This document shows positions 10,595 to 21,242 of a DNA stretch of 64,000 nucleotides, in pieces. The position numbers were made by a program, and so were the translations under genes. The stretch is from Thozetella sp. PMI_491 (taxonomy: Eukaryota > Ascomycota > Sordariomycetes > Chaetosphaeriales > Chaetosphaeriaceae), in the NCBI GenBank assembly GCA_021432635.1, contig MU270026.1:771311-835310 (forward strand), in the 5' to 3' direction. Numbering within the stretch: position 1 is the first letter of the stretch; every line of letters starts with the position of its first letter. Under the pieces are notes generated by a model. The model saw only the letters and a program-made list of their open reading frames with translations, made no database searches and was not told the origin of the DNA.

Positions 10595-11973
10595 GAATAC
10601 TTGGGTGGTGGGTTCAAGAAGGGCTGTATTCTACACCTCTCTGCTCAATCGATAGGGACTGGTCAGGCGACCCCGCAATTCAGATATCCGACATGTAACT
10701 TTCAAATCACATCTCTTCGCCGGCTGATATAAGCCGATGCCTCTGCATTCATTTGATAGCCGGGCTTGCTAGAGACGAGAACATGGCCAGCCGCGAGGGC
10801 AAGGGCGCGTGCCGGAGTAGTGCACCTATAGCAGCTTCGAGCATTTTTAACGGCCTGCAGGGCGTTGCCGAGGGATGGCTACTTGCCCGAGGGGAGGCCA
10901 CGTGTTTTTCCAACCCATTATTGCCCCTACGTGCAACCGGCGACCCGGATGCGTCGGCCCGCAGTGGAGCTCTTAGTTCGCCGAGCTCCGGGGTCCCTAG
11001 AAGATCAAGTTCGGCGATCTACTTTCGGGTCCTTGCTTTTGTCTCAGATGACAAAGACGCCTCTCTCCTCGCCTACTGCAGCAAGTGGACCCAAGGCAAG
11101 TTAGGATTGGTCTAGTGAGGCATGCTGTTGACGCGACCGCTCTTTGTGTGTGTGCCCGGCAATCTACTCCGACATTCGTCCCCTTCTTAGCGCGTTTTCC
11201 TCAAGTCCAATACGCCACTCACGCGAATCCTTGCCCGATACATCAAAACAGCGACCGCCTACTACTTATACCATCATGTGTGATAGATATCGTTCATCAA
11301 GCCTTAAGTATACGCCCTCAAGATCCTTACGATTCATACCGGTCGATCAGCTGCGTTGCCATATCCCTCCACTTTCGCTTTTGGTTACAGTGCCTTTGAT
11401 CGTGCGTTAATAGATCATGTGGCACGCCAGGTTCTTCAACTATTTCGTACCCAACTTGATGATTGTACGAAGCGTTTACGCTTCAAATTTGCGCTTCGGT
11501 GAACTGGTCTAGTAGAAAACGATTAGGACCGCCAGATATAGAGTGACGAAGCGTAGGTGAACAGTATTTGATTTTTTTATCAATATGTGACGATTTTAGT
11601 GGTTAGGATCTGGCCGATTTTATATATTATCGGCAGCGAGCTAATGGTCTTTCGCTGGAGGTAAGAAAGATCCTGGTATAATATGGGATAAAAGCTGGGA
11701 TCGTCCCTCTTTATGCTGGTTTACATACGAAAACCCGTCTACGAACTAGAGTCTAGGAGAAGAATATACCTATACTAAAGTTGCAGTAATTCTGCGGTGT
11801 TCTAACAAAGACCCCACTAAGTTGAACCCTGAGAAATTGGTAAAAAAGAGAAAGCCGTTACAGTCGAACGAGTGAGCATAGAGCTAGCCAGGGTTACCCC
11901 TCACTCTCTACTTTACTCAACTACGTTCGGACCTTGTTTATTCATTGAACGATTCTCGCTATAAAACCGAAGC
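10595..11973. other. Intergenic, no gene recognised
   Basis: These 1.4 kb contain short open frames (for example at 10753-11115 and 11085-11410) whose translations are low-complexity or motif-free. The part from about 11450 to 11900 is AT-rich. Confidence 0.45.
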
Positions 11974-13064
11974 CTAGTGCCTGAAGTTTGAATAGGGGTC
12001 CGAGAAGGGGTCTCCATCCGGCGGCATATCATCAAGACCCGTAGACGAGCAGGAAGCCCGATGCAGCAACTTGAACCCTTCGGTATCTTCTTCAGCCTCT
12101 GCAAGTTGCCGGCTTTTTAAATCACTCTCCTTGACCTTCTCGCCAGCCTGATTGTTTCTGATGTCAAATTCCCAGATATCCGATGGACTGTTGTAGTCAA
12201 CGACGAGGAAGCGGTCGATTTTGCCCTGATCTAGCAGATTGATTAAAGCCGGTCGCTCTTTGTTCTTCCAAATGTTCTCGGTATCCATATACCGCTTCAT
12301 GTCTTTGGGAGTCTGCGATACGATTGTCACCTCGCCCAAGCACGACTGAGCCATGGCTTCCGACATGTTCTCAAAGTACTGGATCTGGGTAGGTACATTC
12401 CTATCGGCAGGTATCAAGGGCATATCCACAATCGAGTGAAGCCAGTTGTGGTCATCGTAGATGCCGTAGAAGTTCTGGTACCTTGAATCAAGGTCCGACA
12501 TAATTCTGTTCGGCCAAAGATGCTGTCTCATCTGTTAGCCAAGTGAAGCTTAAAGTGACCAAGGCTCAATTGTCTGCTCACCCAGATGCTAATCTTGTTG
12601 TGCGAGCAGGCCCACGTCGAGGCCTTGTCGCTGAGCCACTTCGGTCCACCGACTTCGACAGCCTGTGAGTAGAAGACACACTTGTTGTTGAGATCTCGGT
12701 TACTGGTTATCCGCATATACGTCTTCATCTTTGCCGTGGTCAAGTCGGCAAGCAGATCTCTTCCAGTCTTGACGAGAACTTCAGCCTCTGGGCAGAAGAA
12801 ACAACCTTTTACGTCGACTAGAACGCCGTAGGTATCCTCCCCTGGGAATCCCGGATCCTCAGCCCGGTTAATCAAAGAGCTCCCATTGAGACTACCGCGG
12901 GGGACTAGGGGCCCATAAATTGGGACATCGCCGTCGTAGGCTGAGACGTCGTGCTGTCCATGCTGTCTTTGCGCGACCTGGATCGGATCCGACGCTGCCG
13001 TGCCGGCGAGACCTGTTGCCGCAAAGGACGACAGCCAGACGATCAAGAGAGTTGTAGCATACAT
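11974..13064 (-). CDS. Predicted secreted protein of unknown function
   Basis: Two exons (12582-13064 and 11974-12531) flank a 50-bp intron (12532-12581, GTGAGC to CAG, phase 0), giving about 346 residues. The N terminus MYATTLLIVWLSSFAATGLA is a good signal peptide. A variable region with a possible PRG processing site (PLVPRG) comes next. The core has regularly placed Cys and Trp: DVKGCFFCPEAEVLV, NNKCVFYSQAVEVGGPKWLS, STWACSHNKISIW, then NFYGIYDDHNWLHSIVDM. The C-terminal part is acidic and charged. I do not recognise the family. The gene lies 2.2 kb downstream of the end of the multi-LysM gene, on the same strand, with the 2EXR gene between them, so a role in the same surface-related block is possible but is inference only. 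Confidence 0.7.
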
Positions 13065-13931
13065 CGTTCGCGGGCTCTGCTTGAGTCCAGGAATTGGCGG
13101 CTGCAGAGCGAGCTTGCTCGAAGGGGGGGTTAGGAGGACTTCTCCCGGTCGGACACAAGCTACTGTTCGCTCGATTTCTTGCTTTTAGCACCGCTAGAGG
13201 ACCGTCATACAACGAGCGGGATCAAACTGGAACAGAGCCACTTACAAGCTCCCCTAAAGCTGTTTTTAGAAGGCACTCTTACTCGCTCTGCAGCCTGCAG
13301 GAACAGCCGACAGGCTGCCATGTGCCATGTACCCGGTACGCTCCAGCTATTGATGCCTTTACCCCCCCGCCCCCTAGCATTATACACACCCTTTTCTGGG
13401 GAACATAGATGCGCCCGGTAAATGTAGCCCTAAAACCAATAATTGCTCCTTGCGCTTCACGCAAGTGGAAATTGCTATCTACCTCTCGCGTTCTTGGCGC
13501 GCGATGCTGAGTGTGCTCCCCTCCCTCAGTGGGTGGCGGGTAAGAAATGTCTTGGCAAACCCCCTTGAAAGTTTCCTTCTTTCAATTTTAGGTCTAGTTT
13601 GAATGTCCGGCCCCTTAGGTTGAGTAGCCGAATCAATCTACCACTCGTCTATACCCGTATATGATCCAGGATGGCAGAGTCTCAGTGGAAGATCATAATT
13701 CGCCGGCATAACTTCCAGCCCAGGCCCGCACACGCTATCACATCAAAAGTACCTTCAGCGCTAACCTGAAGCGTCATATCAAAACCGCTTCCTTATCCCT
13801 TGTGCAGGTAAGCGCCAAGTAAACCGCGCCCTGCAGTCATGATGAAGGTAACATTATAGCCTTGGCATGGCGATCATGTGCTGGTAAGGAGGAGTAAATT
13901 CGAAATAGAATTTCATTGAAATCTGCCTTAA
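13065..13931. other. Intergenic, no gene recognised
   Basis: This 870-bp interval is the upstream region of the secreted-protein gene and the downstream region of the 2EXR gene. Open frames here overlap on both strands without motifs. Confidence 0.45.
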
Positions 13932-14945
13932 TTATCGCCAGCCGTTTAATCCTATTTCCAGGTCATATACGAGTGGTACACTGTAGTCTTCAGGCATCAG
14001 CGTCGTAGCCGGCTGGTCCTGACTGAAGCATCCGCAATCGTCGTCGAGAACTCGATAGTCATGCGGATTTTTGCGCTCCCCAGGAGGAATGTGGCGCGGC
14101 TGCGGCGGTCCGCCGTCTTGGCCTAGTTCACGATGGCCATACACCTCGTCCCACCGTCCCGCGGCATATTGGACAAATGTCTGTGCTCTGATCTGCAGCC
14201 CACTGAAGCCTTCGTCTCTAGCATTCCATGCTGTACCGTTGTCGTCACCCGAGATATTGAATTTGCGCACGTGGCGATCCAGATCCGCTCGGAATCTTTT
14301 GACGTATTCTTGTAGCACTAGGGTCCTGCCTAAATGGGGCTCCAGGAAAGGTACGTCTGTGAGTGTCATCTTAGTCGACACGGCGCCGGGGACGTCCCGC
14401 AGCCGACACCGGCGGGCGGGTGGGAGGAATGCCGTCCGGACCGAGTAGTCGTCGGAAAAGTCGGGCACGACAAGCGTGAGGTTGCGCAGGAACACGGCTT
14501 TCTGCCGAATAAGTTCCGCTAACCTGGACGGCGGATAGATGGCGGGCAACTCGACAGCTAAGTGGCGCAAGGAGCGAGCCAAAGCCGCGTTCTCGGGCTG
14601 CTGGAGGAATACTTCCATCGCACCGGCTTGGGATTGGTCCCAGTACAGCGTGTCGATAGCCGGGTCAAAAGCACGACACGGCACGTCGAGGCCCGCGATC
14701 GAGGAGTGGCGCAGGCGGAGAGCACGAGAGGATATCAGAGACGCACGCGCTCGACGGCAGACGTGCGCGACGGTGGGCCACGCCGTGTCGACCATCAACG
14801 GCAGCGCTGGCTGTTCACCGTTCCAGTAGCGGATGACTAGAGGCCAGACGATGCAGACTTCGGGCTCCGGCTGAGGAACAGCAAAAGCCCAGATGGCGTC
14901 TTGAAGCTCCATTGGAAGCATGGGGAATATAGTAAAGGTAGTCAT
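13932..14945 (-). CDS. 2EXR-domain protein
   Basis: The N terminus has the 2EXR signature, FTIFPMLPMELQDAIWAFA, followed by the usual VAHVCRRARASLI and FDPAIDTLYWDQSQ blocks. Proteins of this type are abundant, expanded and mostly uncharacterised in filamentous fungi. The frame is uninterrupted (about 337 residues from MTTFTIF; an upstream ATG at 14966 adds seven residues). I chose the shorter start because family members begin just before the signature. The C-terminal half (residues about 200-337) is charged and shows no other domain. A TATA-like element lies about 100 bp upstream. Confidence 0.85.
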   Translation of the reverse strand: MTTFTIFPMLPMELQDAIWAFAVPQPEPEVCIVWPLVIRYWNGEQPALPLMVDTAWPTVAHVCRRARASLISSRALRLRHSSIAGLDVPCRAFDPAIDTLYWDQSQAGAMEVFLQQPENAALARSLRHLAVELPAIYPPSRLAELIRQKAVFLRNLTLVVPDFSDDYSVRTAFLPPARRCRLRDVPGAVSTKMTLTDVPFLEPHLGRTLVLQEYVKRFRADLDRHVRKFNISGDDNGTAWNARDEGFSGLQIRAQTFVQYAAGRWDEVYGHRELGQDGGPPQPRHIPPGERKNPHDYRVLDDDCGCFSQDQPATTLMPEDYSVPLVYDLEIGLNGWR

Positions 14946-15040
14946 CTTATTACGCACCAATCCCAAGAGGGATTCCGAGTCGAGACCAGCTGATGGTTGC
15001 GGAGGAGCTTGGTACCTGCATGAAGAGGTAGTGGCCTACA

Positions 15041-15050
15041 CCTTTATACC
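15041..15050 (-). promoter_or_regulatory. TATA-like element upstream of the 2EXR gene
   Basis: On the minus strand this reads GGTATAAAGG, about 96 bp upstream of the chosen ATG at 14945. The match to TATAAA and the spacing support a core promoter. Confidence 0.45.
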
Positions 15051-15231
15051 TCGTCTACAGGTGCCTAGGTAAGTAAGCACTCAGATGCAATAGTACATCA
15101 CGTGCCAAAAAAAAGATAACTAGCAGGAGCGGTGTTTTCATTCTAGCTAATCTGCCAAAGTTGTTGTAGAAGATTATGTACAAGTATTGTCATGAAAACA
15201 CGACCCTCGCAGCCCGAAAAGACACGCACGT

Positions 15232-17054
15232 CTATAGTGTGGCGACGCAAAGCCAGACGGAAGGCCACATGCCAGTGCAGTCAGCCTTAACACCGCTGTT
15301 CCAGGCAAACAGCTGGGCAATGGTAATACCATTCGCACTTAGGACCTGGCCACAGGTGGCGCCAGGCTGTACGAAGTAGAACTTCTTACAGTTAGAAACG
15401 ATGGACGGCGGCTGCGTTGGGGTGGGCGTGGCGATGCCATTCCCCGCGCTAGTAGTGCTCGTGGGCGTGCTACCGCCGATGACGCCGACACAGAGATAGA
15501 CAGAAGGCCACATGCCAGTACAATCTGCCCCAACTCCGCTGTTCCAGGCAAAAAGCTGTGCTATGGTGATGCCGTTTGCGCTGAGAACCTGACCACACGT
15601 GGTACCAGGCTGCACAAAATAGAACTTATTACAATTAGAAACGATCGACGGCGGCTGTGTGGGCGTGGGTGTAGTAATGCCGTTACCAGCACTGGTTGTG
15701 CTCGACGGCGTGCTGCTGCCAAGAACACCGACGCAGAGATAGACGGATGGCCACATGCCCGTACAGTCTGCCCCAACGCCGCTGTTCCAGGCGAAGAGTT
15801 GCGCTATAGTGATGCCGTTTGCGCTCAGAACCTGGCTGCAGGTAGAACCAGGCTGGACAAAGTAAAATTTGTTGCAATTAGATGCTATAGTGCCCGGTTG
15901 TGTAGGGGTCGGCGTGGCGATGCCGTTTCCCGCAGATGTAGTGGTCGAGATCACCGCTGAGGTAGCGGTAGACTGCGGCCCGGCGACGCAAACGTAGACT
16001 TCCAGCCAAAGTCCGGTACAGTCGGCCTTGACTCCGGCATTTAGCGCAAAGAGCTGGGCGAGAGTGAGTCCATTGGTAGTCAAGACCGTAGCGCAAGTGT
16101 CGTCCTTTGTTACAAAGTAGAACTTCTGACAGCCACTGATCATTCCCCCAGGCTGAGTAGGTGTTGGGGTGGCGAGACCAGTGGCAGTTGTCGTAACAAT
16201 GGCGGATGTGGAGGTAGCGCTTGACTGTGGCCCGGCGATACAGAGGTAGACTTCGAGCCAGAGGCCAGTGCAGTCGGCCTTGACTCCCGCGTTCAATGCG
16301 AAAAGCTGGGCGAGAGTGAGGCCGGTGGTAGCCAAGACTGTGCCGCAAGTGTCGTCCTTCTTTACAAAGTAGAACTTCTGACAGTTTGTGATCATCCCCC
16401 CCGGCTGAGTAGGTGTTGGGGTGGCGACGCCAGTGGCAGTCGTTGTGACGGTTGCAGATGTAGAGGTAGCGCTCGACTGTGGCCCGGCGACGCAGACGTA
16501 GACTTCGAGCCAGAGGCCAGTACAGTCGGCTTTGACTCCCGCGTTCAATGCGAAAAGCTGGGCGAGAGTGAGGCCGGTGGTAGCCAAGACCGTGCCGCAA
16601 GTGTCGTCCTTCTTTACGAAATAAAACTTCTCGCAGCCCGCGATCATCCCCCCAGGCTGAGTAGGTGTCGGGGTAGGGACCCCAGTTGCACTCGTCTTAG
16701 TGCTAGCAGCCGAGGTAGTTGATGTCACCGGAGGAACCCCCCAGTTCACTTCGACACAGTAGGAAGTGCCCACGACGACATTACACCCAGCTGCCAGAGA
16801 AGGATTCTATCGTCTCGTTAGTTTCTTCCGGCGCTTCGAAGGGAATAGGGACTCACATAGCTATAGAGCTGGCTCAATTCAATGAAGCTGTTCGCAGCAA
16901 TGTCGGCGCATTTATCCCCAGCTGCGCCGACATGCCAATTGGTACAGTCTTCGACCGTATCGGCGGGGGCAGACGTGGGTGGGTCCACTGTGTATGCCAG
17001 GACAGCGGCCAGCTGAGCCAGCTGCAAAAGAGTGTAGAGCATGCCAGACTTCAT
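15232..17054 (-). CDS. Secreted multi-LysM protein (seven LysM units)
   Basis: Exon 1 (16857-17054) and exon 2 (15232-16806) flank a 50-bp intron; phase 0 agrees and the first LysM is completed across the join (IELSQLYSY to NPSLAAGC). The protein has 590 residues. MKSGMLYTLLQLAQLAAVLA is the signal peptide. The first, divergent LysM (DCTNWHVGAAGDKCADIA) is followed by six tandem LysM units joined by Thr/Ser/Pro linkers containing ATPTPTQP. Units 2-4 share KKFYFV-type cores with KDDTC and NAGVKADCTGLWLEVY; units 5-7 share VQPG-x-TC and NSGV-x-ADCTGMWPSV. LysM domains bind chitin oligomers, and secreted fungal LysM proteins are known to mask hyphal chitin or sequester fragments. There is no enzyme domain, so this is LysM-effector-like. 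It lies beside a second LysM gene and a chitinase. Confidence 0.95.
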
Positions 17055-18382
17055 GATGACCAGCTAGCTTCTTGGTAAACCGAAGCTCGGTGATGGATTG
17101 GCAGGTGGTGCAGCCTAGGCCGTGAGTCTGCAGACCAGATCCGCGTTACGGTTACGGTATATAAGTGCGCAGCACTCGCCAAACCGCTGCATCGGTGACT
17201 TCGATGAAGCCAAGCATTCGTTATCCTTGGTTGAGAAATATTGAAGGCCAGGTCGAAAAGTATCATCAGGCTTCTTCAATAGTACCATGCGCGCAGGCCT
17301 GTATCCAAGGGCTACACCCAGCCCTGGCTTAGACCCATGCAACTACAAGTGTTGGTCTGATCAGGTGTGTGATTCAAAAAGGTAGTACCCAATGGCTGCT
17401 CGGCGTTACACAAGCCGAAAATGCACTTTCACATGGCATGGCAAAGCCCCATGGATCGGGCCTCAATGAGACTAACTATACTAGATATCATCGTCTGCGT
17501 ATCTGACCGGATTCAGACACACCTCGGGCCGTTCGGGAGTCGCAAGCGTTAGATGAAGGTAATTCCAAGTGCTGACTAGGCATCTATTGACCAGCTGGTC
17601 AGCTTTGGCGGTAGGAAGCTTGGCATCCCGTATCCGAAGGGTGCCTTAGATGCATCGCTCCCCGGATCCGAGCTACGCTACAAGAAGGTGCTGGGCAGCT
17701 CGGCAAGTATGGTATCAGAATAGTCTGGCTTAGAATTCATGGCAAGAGTTCCCGGAGTTGCACCCGAGATATGGTCGATATTAGCCCGTAAGCGCCAAGA
17801 AATAATATTGAGCGGGTTGTTGGCGCCTACGCACATGTCACTTCTTCCCGCGGAATAGTCGTATACTCGCCGAAACAGTGCTAGTGGATCAATATAGACC
17901 ACCAAAGAGATGGTATACGGATTATGATTTCTACTCAGTTGTGATGGGCCCTTATCAGGCAACCTAAACGTTGAGGCCAAGATAATTCCCCGACCCCAAA
18001 GATAGCTCCGACCTTCCAGTTAAGGCCTAAATAGCGTCCCATTGCCAAGAACATGAGATGAATTTTGCCACCTGGCTCGACATAGCCCTCTGAGGCATAC
18101 TAGTTTAGCTCGACAGCAGCGTTGCTGCCATATTCTCTTCCATGAAGGTCAATGGGCTCCTCTAGCCTCGTTCCTTACAGCTCCTACAGGCACTAACACA
18201 TCACGCGACATCAGATGCACATGTACAATAGCGCTCCATATTCGGGCATTTTTTTCAACATTAATAACTAACTAGCAGTACAGAGCAAGCTACGAAGCTT
18301 GGCGCGGCCCCGCGTCTAACCTCCCCTTGGTGACGCATGAGCCAGCCAATGTGCCGGGATTCGGGATTCTCGGTAGTTTACC
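17055..18382. other. Intergenic between the two LysM genes
   Basis: No gene is supported in this 1.3 kb. A 100-codon minus-strand frame at 17678-17980 has no recognisable motif. The region includes the promoter of the seven-LysM gene and the 3' region of the nine-exon LysM gene. Confidence 0.45.
17158..17163 (-). promoter_or_regulatory. TATA-like element upstream of the seven-LysM gene
   Basis: A TATATA hexamer lies about 104 bp upstream of the ATG at 17054, in a suitable position for the minus-strand gene. Confidence 0.4.
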
Positions 18383-20644
18383 TCACCCCCCTGTGCCTGG
18401 AAATTGTGGGGTCCCCACACAATACTCATACCAAAGTTGGATCCCCGAGCCTGTCATTGAGGAGGATCAGCACCCTGCGCCAGGTTGGCGGGTCAGGTAC
18501 GGGGTGGGATGTTGACTTACAGTCGTTTTGGACCGAAGGGTTCCACGCGACAAAGCGAGCGTGCTGAAGGCCGTATTTGGTCTCGATTGTACCACAGGGA
18601 TTGTTCGCAGCTATCAAGAGATTCGGTTTTTAGCAAACCTGGAATTCAAACCTTTGGGGCGGAAGGGGACGAACGGTTAACGTCAGTAACTCTGTGCCAG
18701 CGAGTACATGTGGAGATGGTATCTGCAGTACGTGAGCTTTCGTTATCCTTGCGCCATAGCGCTCGATGTCGAGATGAGCTTACTCGCAGGACGGAAACCC
18801 CGTACGCTGGTGCAGTATGTGCTTCCTTCATCGAGTGTCAGCGCCATCCATCAGTCCGCACTGGAGCCGAAAGCATACCTGATCGAAAGTTCTCACACGT
18901 CGCCCCGAGGCTCGGGTTCCACTCGAGGAAACTAGCCAGACTCAGCCCGTACCAGTGGACGAAGCCATCGCAAGTACTGCGGGCCCCGTCCTCCGCGACC
19001 TGCAGAGATACGCAGTATTCAGTTGTGCCAGCGCCTTGGTGAAGGTCACGCTGAGCGCAGTACTGCTCTCCGCTGAAGAGCACGCAGTCTCCGCCCGTCA
19101 TGCGCGTGGCGAGCGAGGGATTCCATTCTACCAAGCTCTCTATAGTAATGCCGTAGAATGACGCGAAGTCCGAGCACAGGTAGCTGCTCTCTGACGTACT
19201 ATCGTTCTTCACCTGCACCGGCGGTGTCCGATGCAGACCGCAGTCCAGGACGGTCCCGTTAGCGTACGGATCCACGTACCCTGCCATGGGATACGGTGCG
19301 ACGTACGTCGGGGAAGGCGCAGACGCAAAGTCGGTTGGTGGCAGAGTGAAGTAAGTCCTATTGCAGCGTCAACAGAGGACTAAGAAAAGACGCAGCGCGG
19401 TTCGCGTACTCAGGCTGTGTAGTTGTGGGATCATCCGACGTCGTATCAGGATACGGATTGACCCAGGAACCGCCCGGCGTCGAGGCGCAGAGAACCTGAC
19501 CCGCCTGGGCCAGCCTGTTGATATTTTCACAGTCCTCCCCAACCTCGGGATTCCAGCTGACAATCTGAGCCCATGATGCGTCTTGCTCCATGGCGATAGA
19601 TCTGCACGTATCGCTCAAGTCCACCTTCAGCTGGTACGGCTTGCATTTTTTTTTCGTCGGGATACAGAGCGTGCCGGACGTCGGGAAGTTGGCGCAGTAC
19701 GCTAGGAGATTGTTGGCGAGAAGCAGATTTGTCGTTCCGATGCCCTGTGAGAGCGAGACGGACCGGCAATTGTCACCTGCCTTGAGCGTGTACATGGTCC
19801 CGTCGCATTGGGGCGCCGTTGTCGGCAGCCTAAATGTGCGTGAGCCCTCGTAGGTACCAGAAGTCCCAGTTCGAGAGCAAAAAGAATAGAACATACATTG
19901 TCACCCATTGCGTTGTAGTGGCAAGCGGCGTCACCGACATGCCTGAGATCTTACAAGAGGAGGTCAGCGCCGCGTACTGGGTCTGCAGTTCAGTCTGCAT
20001 GTTTCCGATCGGCATCTGGAGTCGCGTGCTCAGCATGGAAGCAGCACAGCTGTTGCAGGCGATGTTGGACGGGACAGTCGACGCTATGCACCAAGGAGAT
20101 GTCAGCTATGAAGAGTGAAGCTCTTGGCGTTTTTTGATCTTAGTTTTCTCATTGAAACTTACCCGCACCAGTAGCGCTCAATATGGCACTTTTGAAAACC
20201 GCATTACAGAATTGCCCTTGACTATGAACCCCAGCAGTGAGCGAAGAGCTATCTAAGGGAAGCAGAGGCAACCGAGACTCACGGGTTCTTCAGACAGAGA
20301 ACAGAGTAGTTTTCAAGCACAGACTCGGCCATAAATGCAACCAGTAAGGAGGCCTGACCGGAGGTGTATCTGCTTGTCCCGCAAGCACCTGCAACTCTTC
20401 TCACCCATAGCGCTAGTGAGCTGGCGCAAGTGGTGGTACAAACTGCAGCGAGAGTCTCGTCACTTTCGAATCTGCCATCTGTACCCGCGTCCCGGACCCT
20501 GGAGTCACAGACGACGGCTTGGTTCAGTACCGAGATGCAGGTGGTACTGAGATTCTGGTAAGGCGCGGTGATGTTCAAGAGACTGGTCTGCTGCGCTTGC
20601 GATGGCCGTACGGCGGCGAGGCCAAGGAGGAGAAGCCACAACAT
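18383..20644 (-). CDS. Secreted LysM protein, nine exons (about five LysM domains)
   Basis: I joined exons 20283-20644, 20163-20221, 19897-20083, 19410-19829, 18879-19357, 18784-18825, 18675-18722, 18521-18610 and 18383-18450; all phases agree and give 584 residues. The chosen start gives the signal peptide MLWLLLLGLAAVRPSQAQQ. A Cys-rich N-terminal region follows (LKNPQGQFCNAVFKSAIL, IACNSCAASML). LysM-like units include YTLKAGDNCRSVSLSQGI, CKPYQLKVDLSDTCRSIA, FYGITIESLVEWNPSL, WYGLSLASFLEWNPSL and CTRWHRVTDVNPANNPCGTI with YGLQHARFVAWNPSV. The protein ends LWYEYCVGTPQF. Exons 6 and 7 are only 42 and 48 bp. This architecture is typical of LysM proteins encoded next to large GH18 chitinases; here the chitinase starts 600 bp away in the opposite direction. 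An in-frame ATG at 20788 would extend the N terminus. Confidence 0.88.
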
Positions 20645-21242
20645 CGTGTTGCACGTATTGAGAGACTGCTGAGGGAAAACAGAGGCTCCTGGTGTGCGGG
20701 CGAGAGCTGGCTCTGAGCATCCCTCATTAGATAGAAGCGTGCGCGCATGCGAATTCGCATTTACATCGGACATCATCGTTGATGCCAAGATCTAGAACCC
20801 GAGCGTGGCCCCCGGTCGACAGGGGCAGAACGGTACCTTGCGTGAGCTGACGACCCACAAATAAGCACACGCCCCCTTCTCTTGTGGCGGCCCCCTGTGC
20901 CGTAGCGCAAGAATGTATCTAGTACTTGGACCCTAGTCACTCCTCGGATGCTGAGTTGGTCATGGTAGTTAGGCCTACATCGTGTAAAACCTCTTAGTCT
21001 GCAATTAATTCATGTCTTGTGATCCTTCCGTTTGATTTGCTTACTACTATTATGTGTTGTATGCCTGCCACTGTCAGCCTTGAGGGCAGCAACACGCCGA
21101 TTTGCCGCCGAGGGGCAGGAATGACCCATCTACTTGTTCTCTGCTCTTCATATTCTCGCACTTCCTGTCGGCCCATCTCTGTCGTTGACTCTCGGCTTCT
21201 CGCCGCAATTCCTTCCTTGCAGGGCCGAGAACATTTGTCTCC
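20645..21242. promoter_or_regulatory. Shared divergent promoter region (LysM gene / chitinase)
   Basis: About 600 bp separate the start of the nine-exon LysM gene (minus) from the chitinase start (plus). A bidirectional promoter would allow co-expression, which is inferred from geometry only. I found no clear TATA box and name no factor site. If the LysM protein starts at the upstream ATG, part of this region (to 20788) is coding. Confidence 0.5.

Noticed and set aside
15878-16600. 240-codon minus-strand open frame with repeated segments
   Set aside because: It is an alternative frame of the tandem LysM repeats; its repetitiveness only mirrors the real coding repeats.
17678-17980. 100-codon minus-strand open frame between the LysM genes
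   Set aside because: No signal peptide, no motif and no consistent exon partners.
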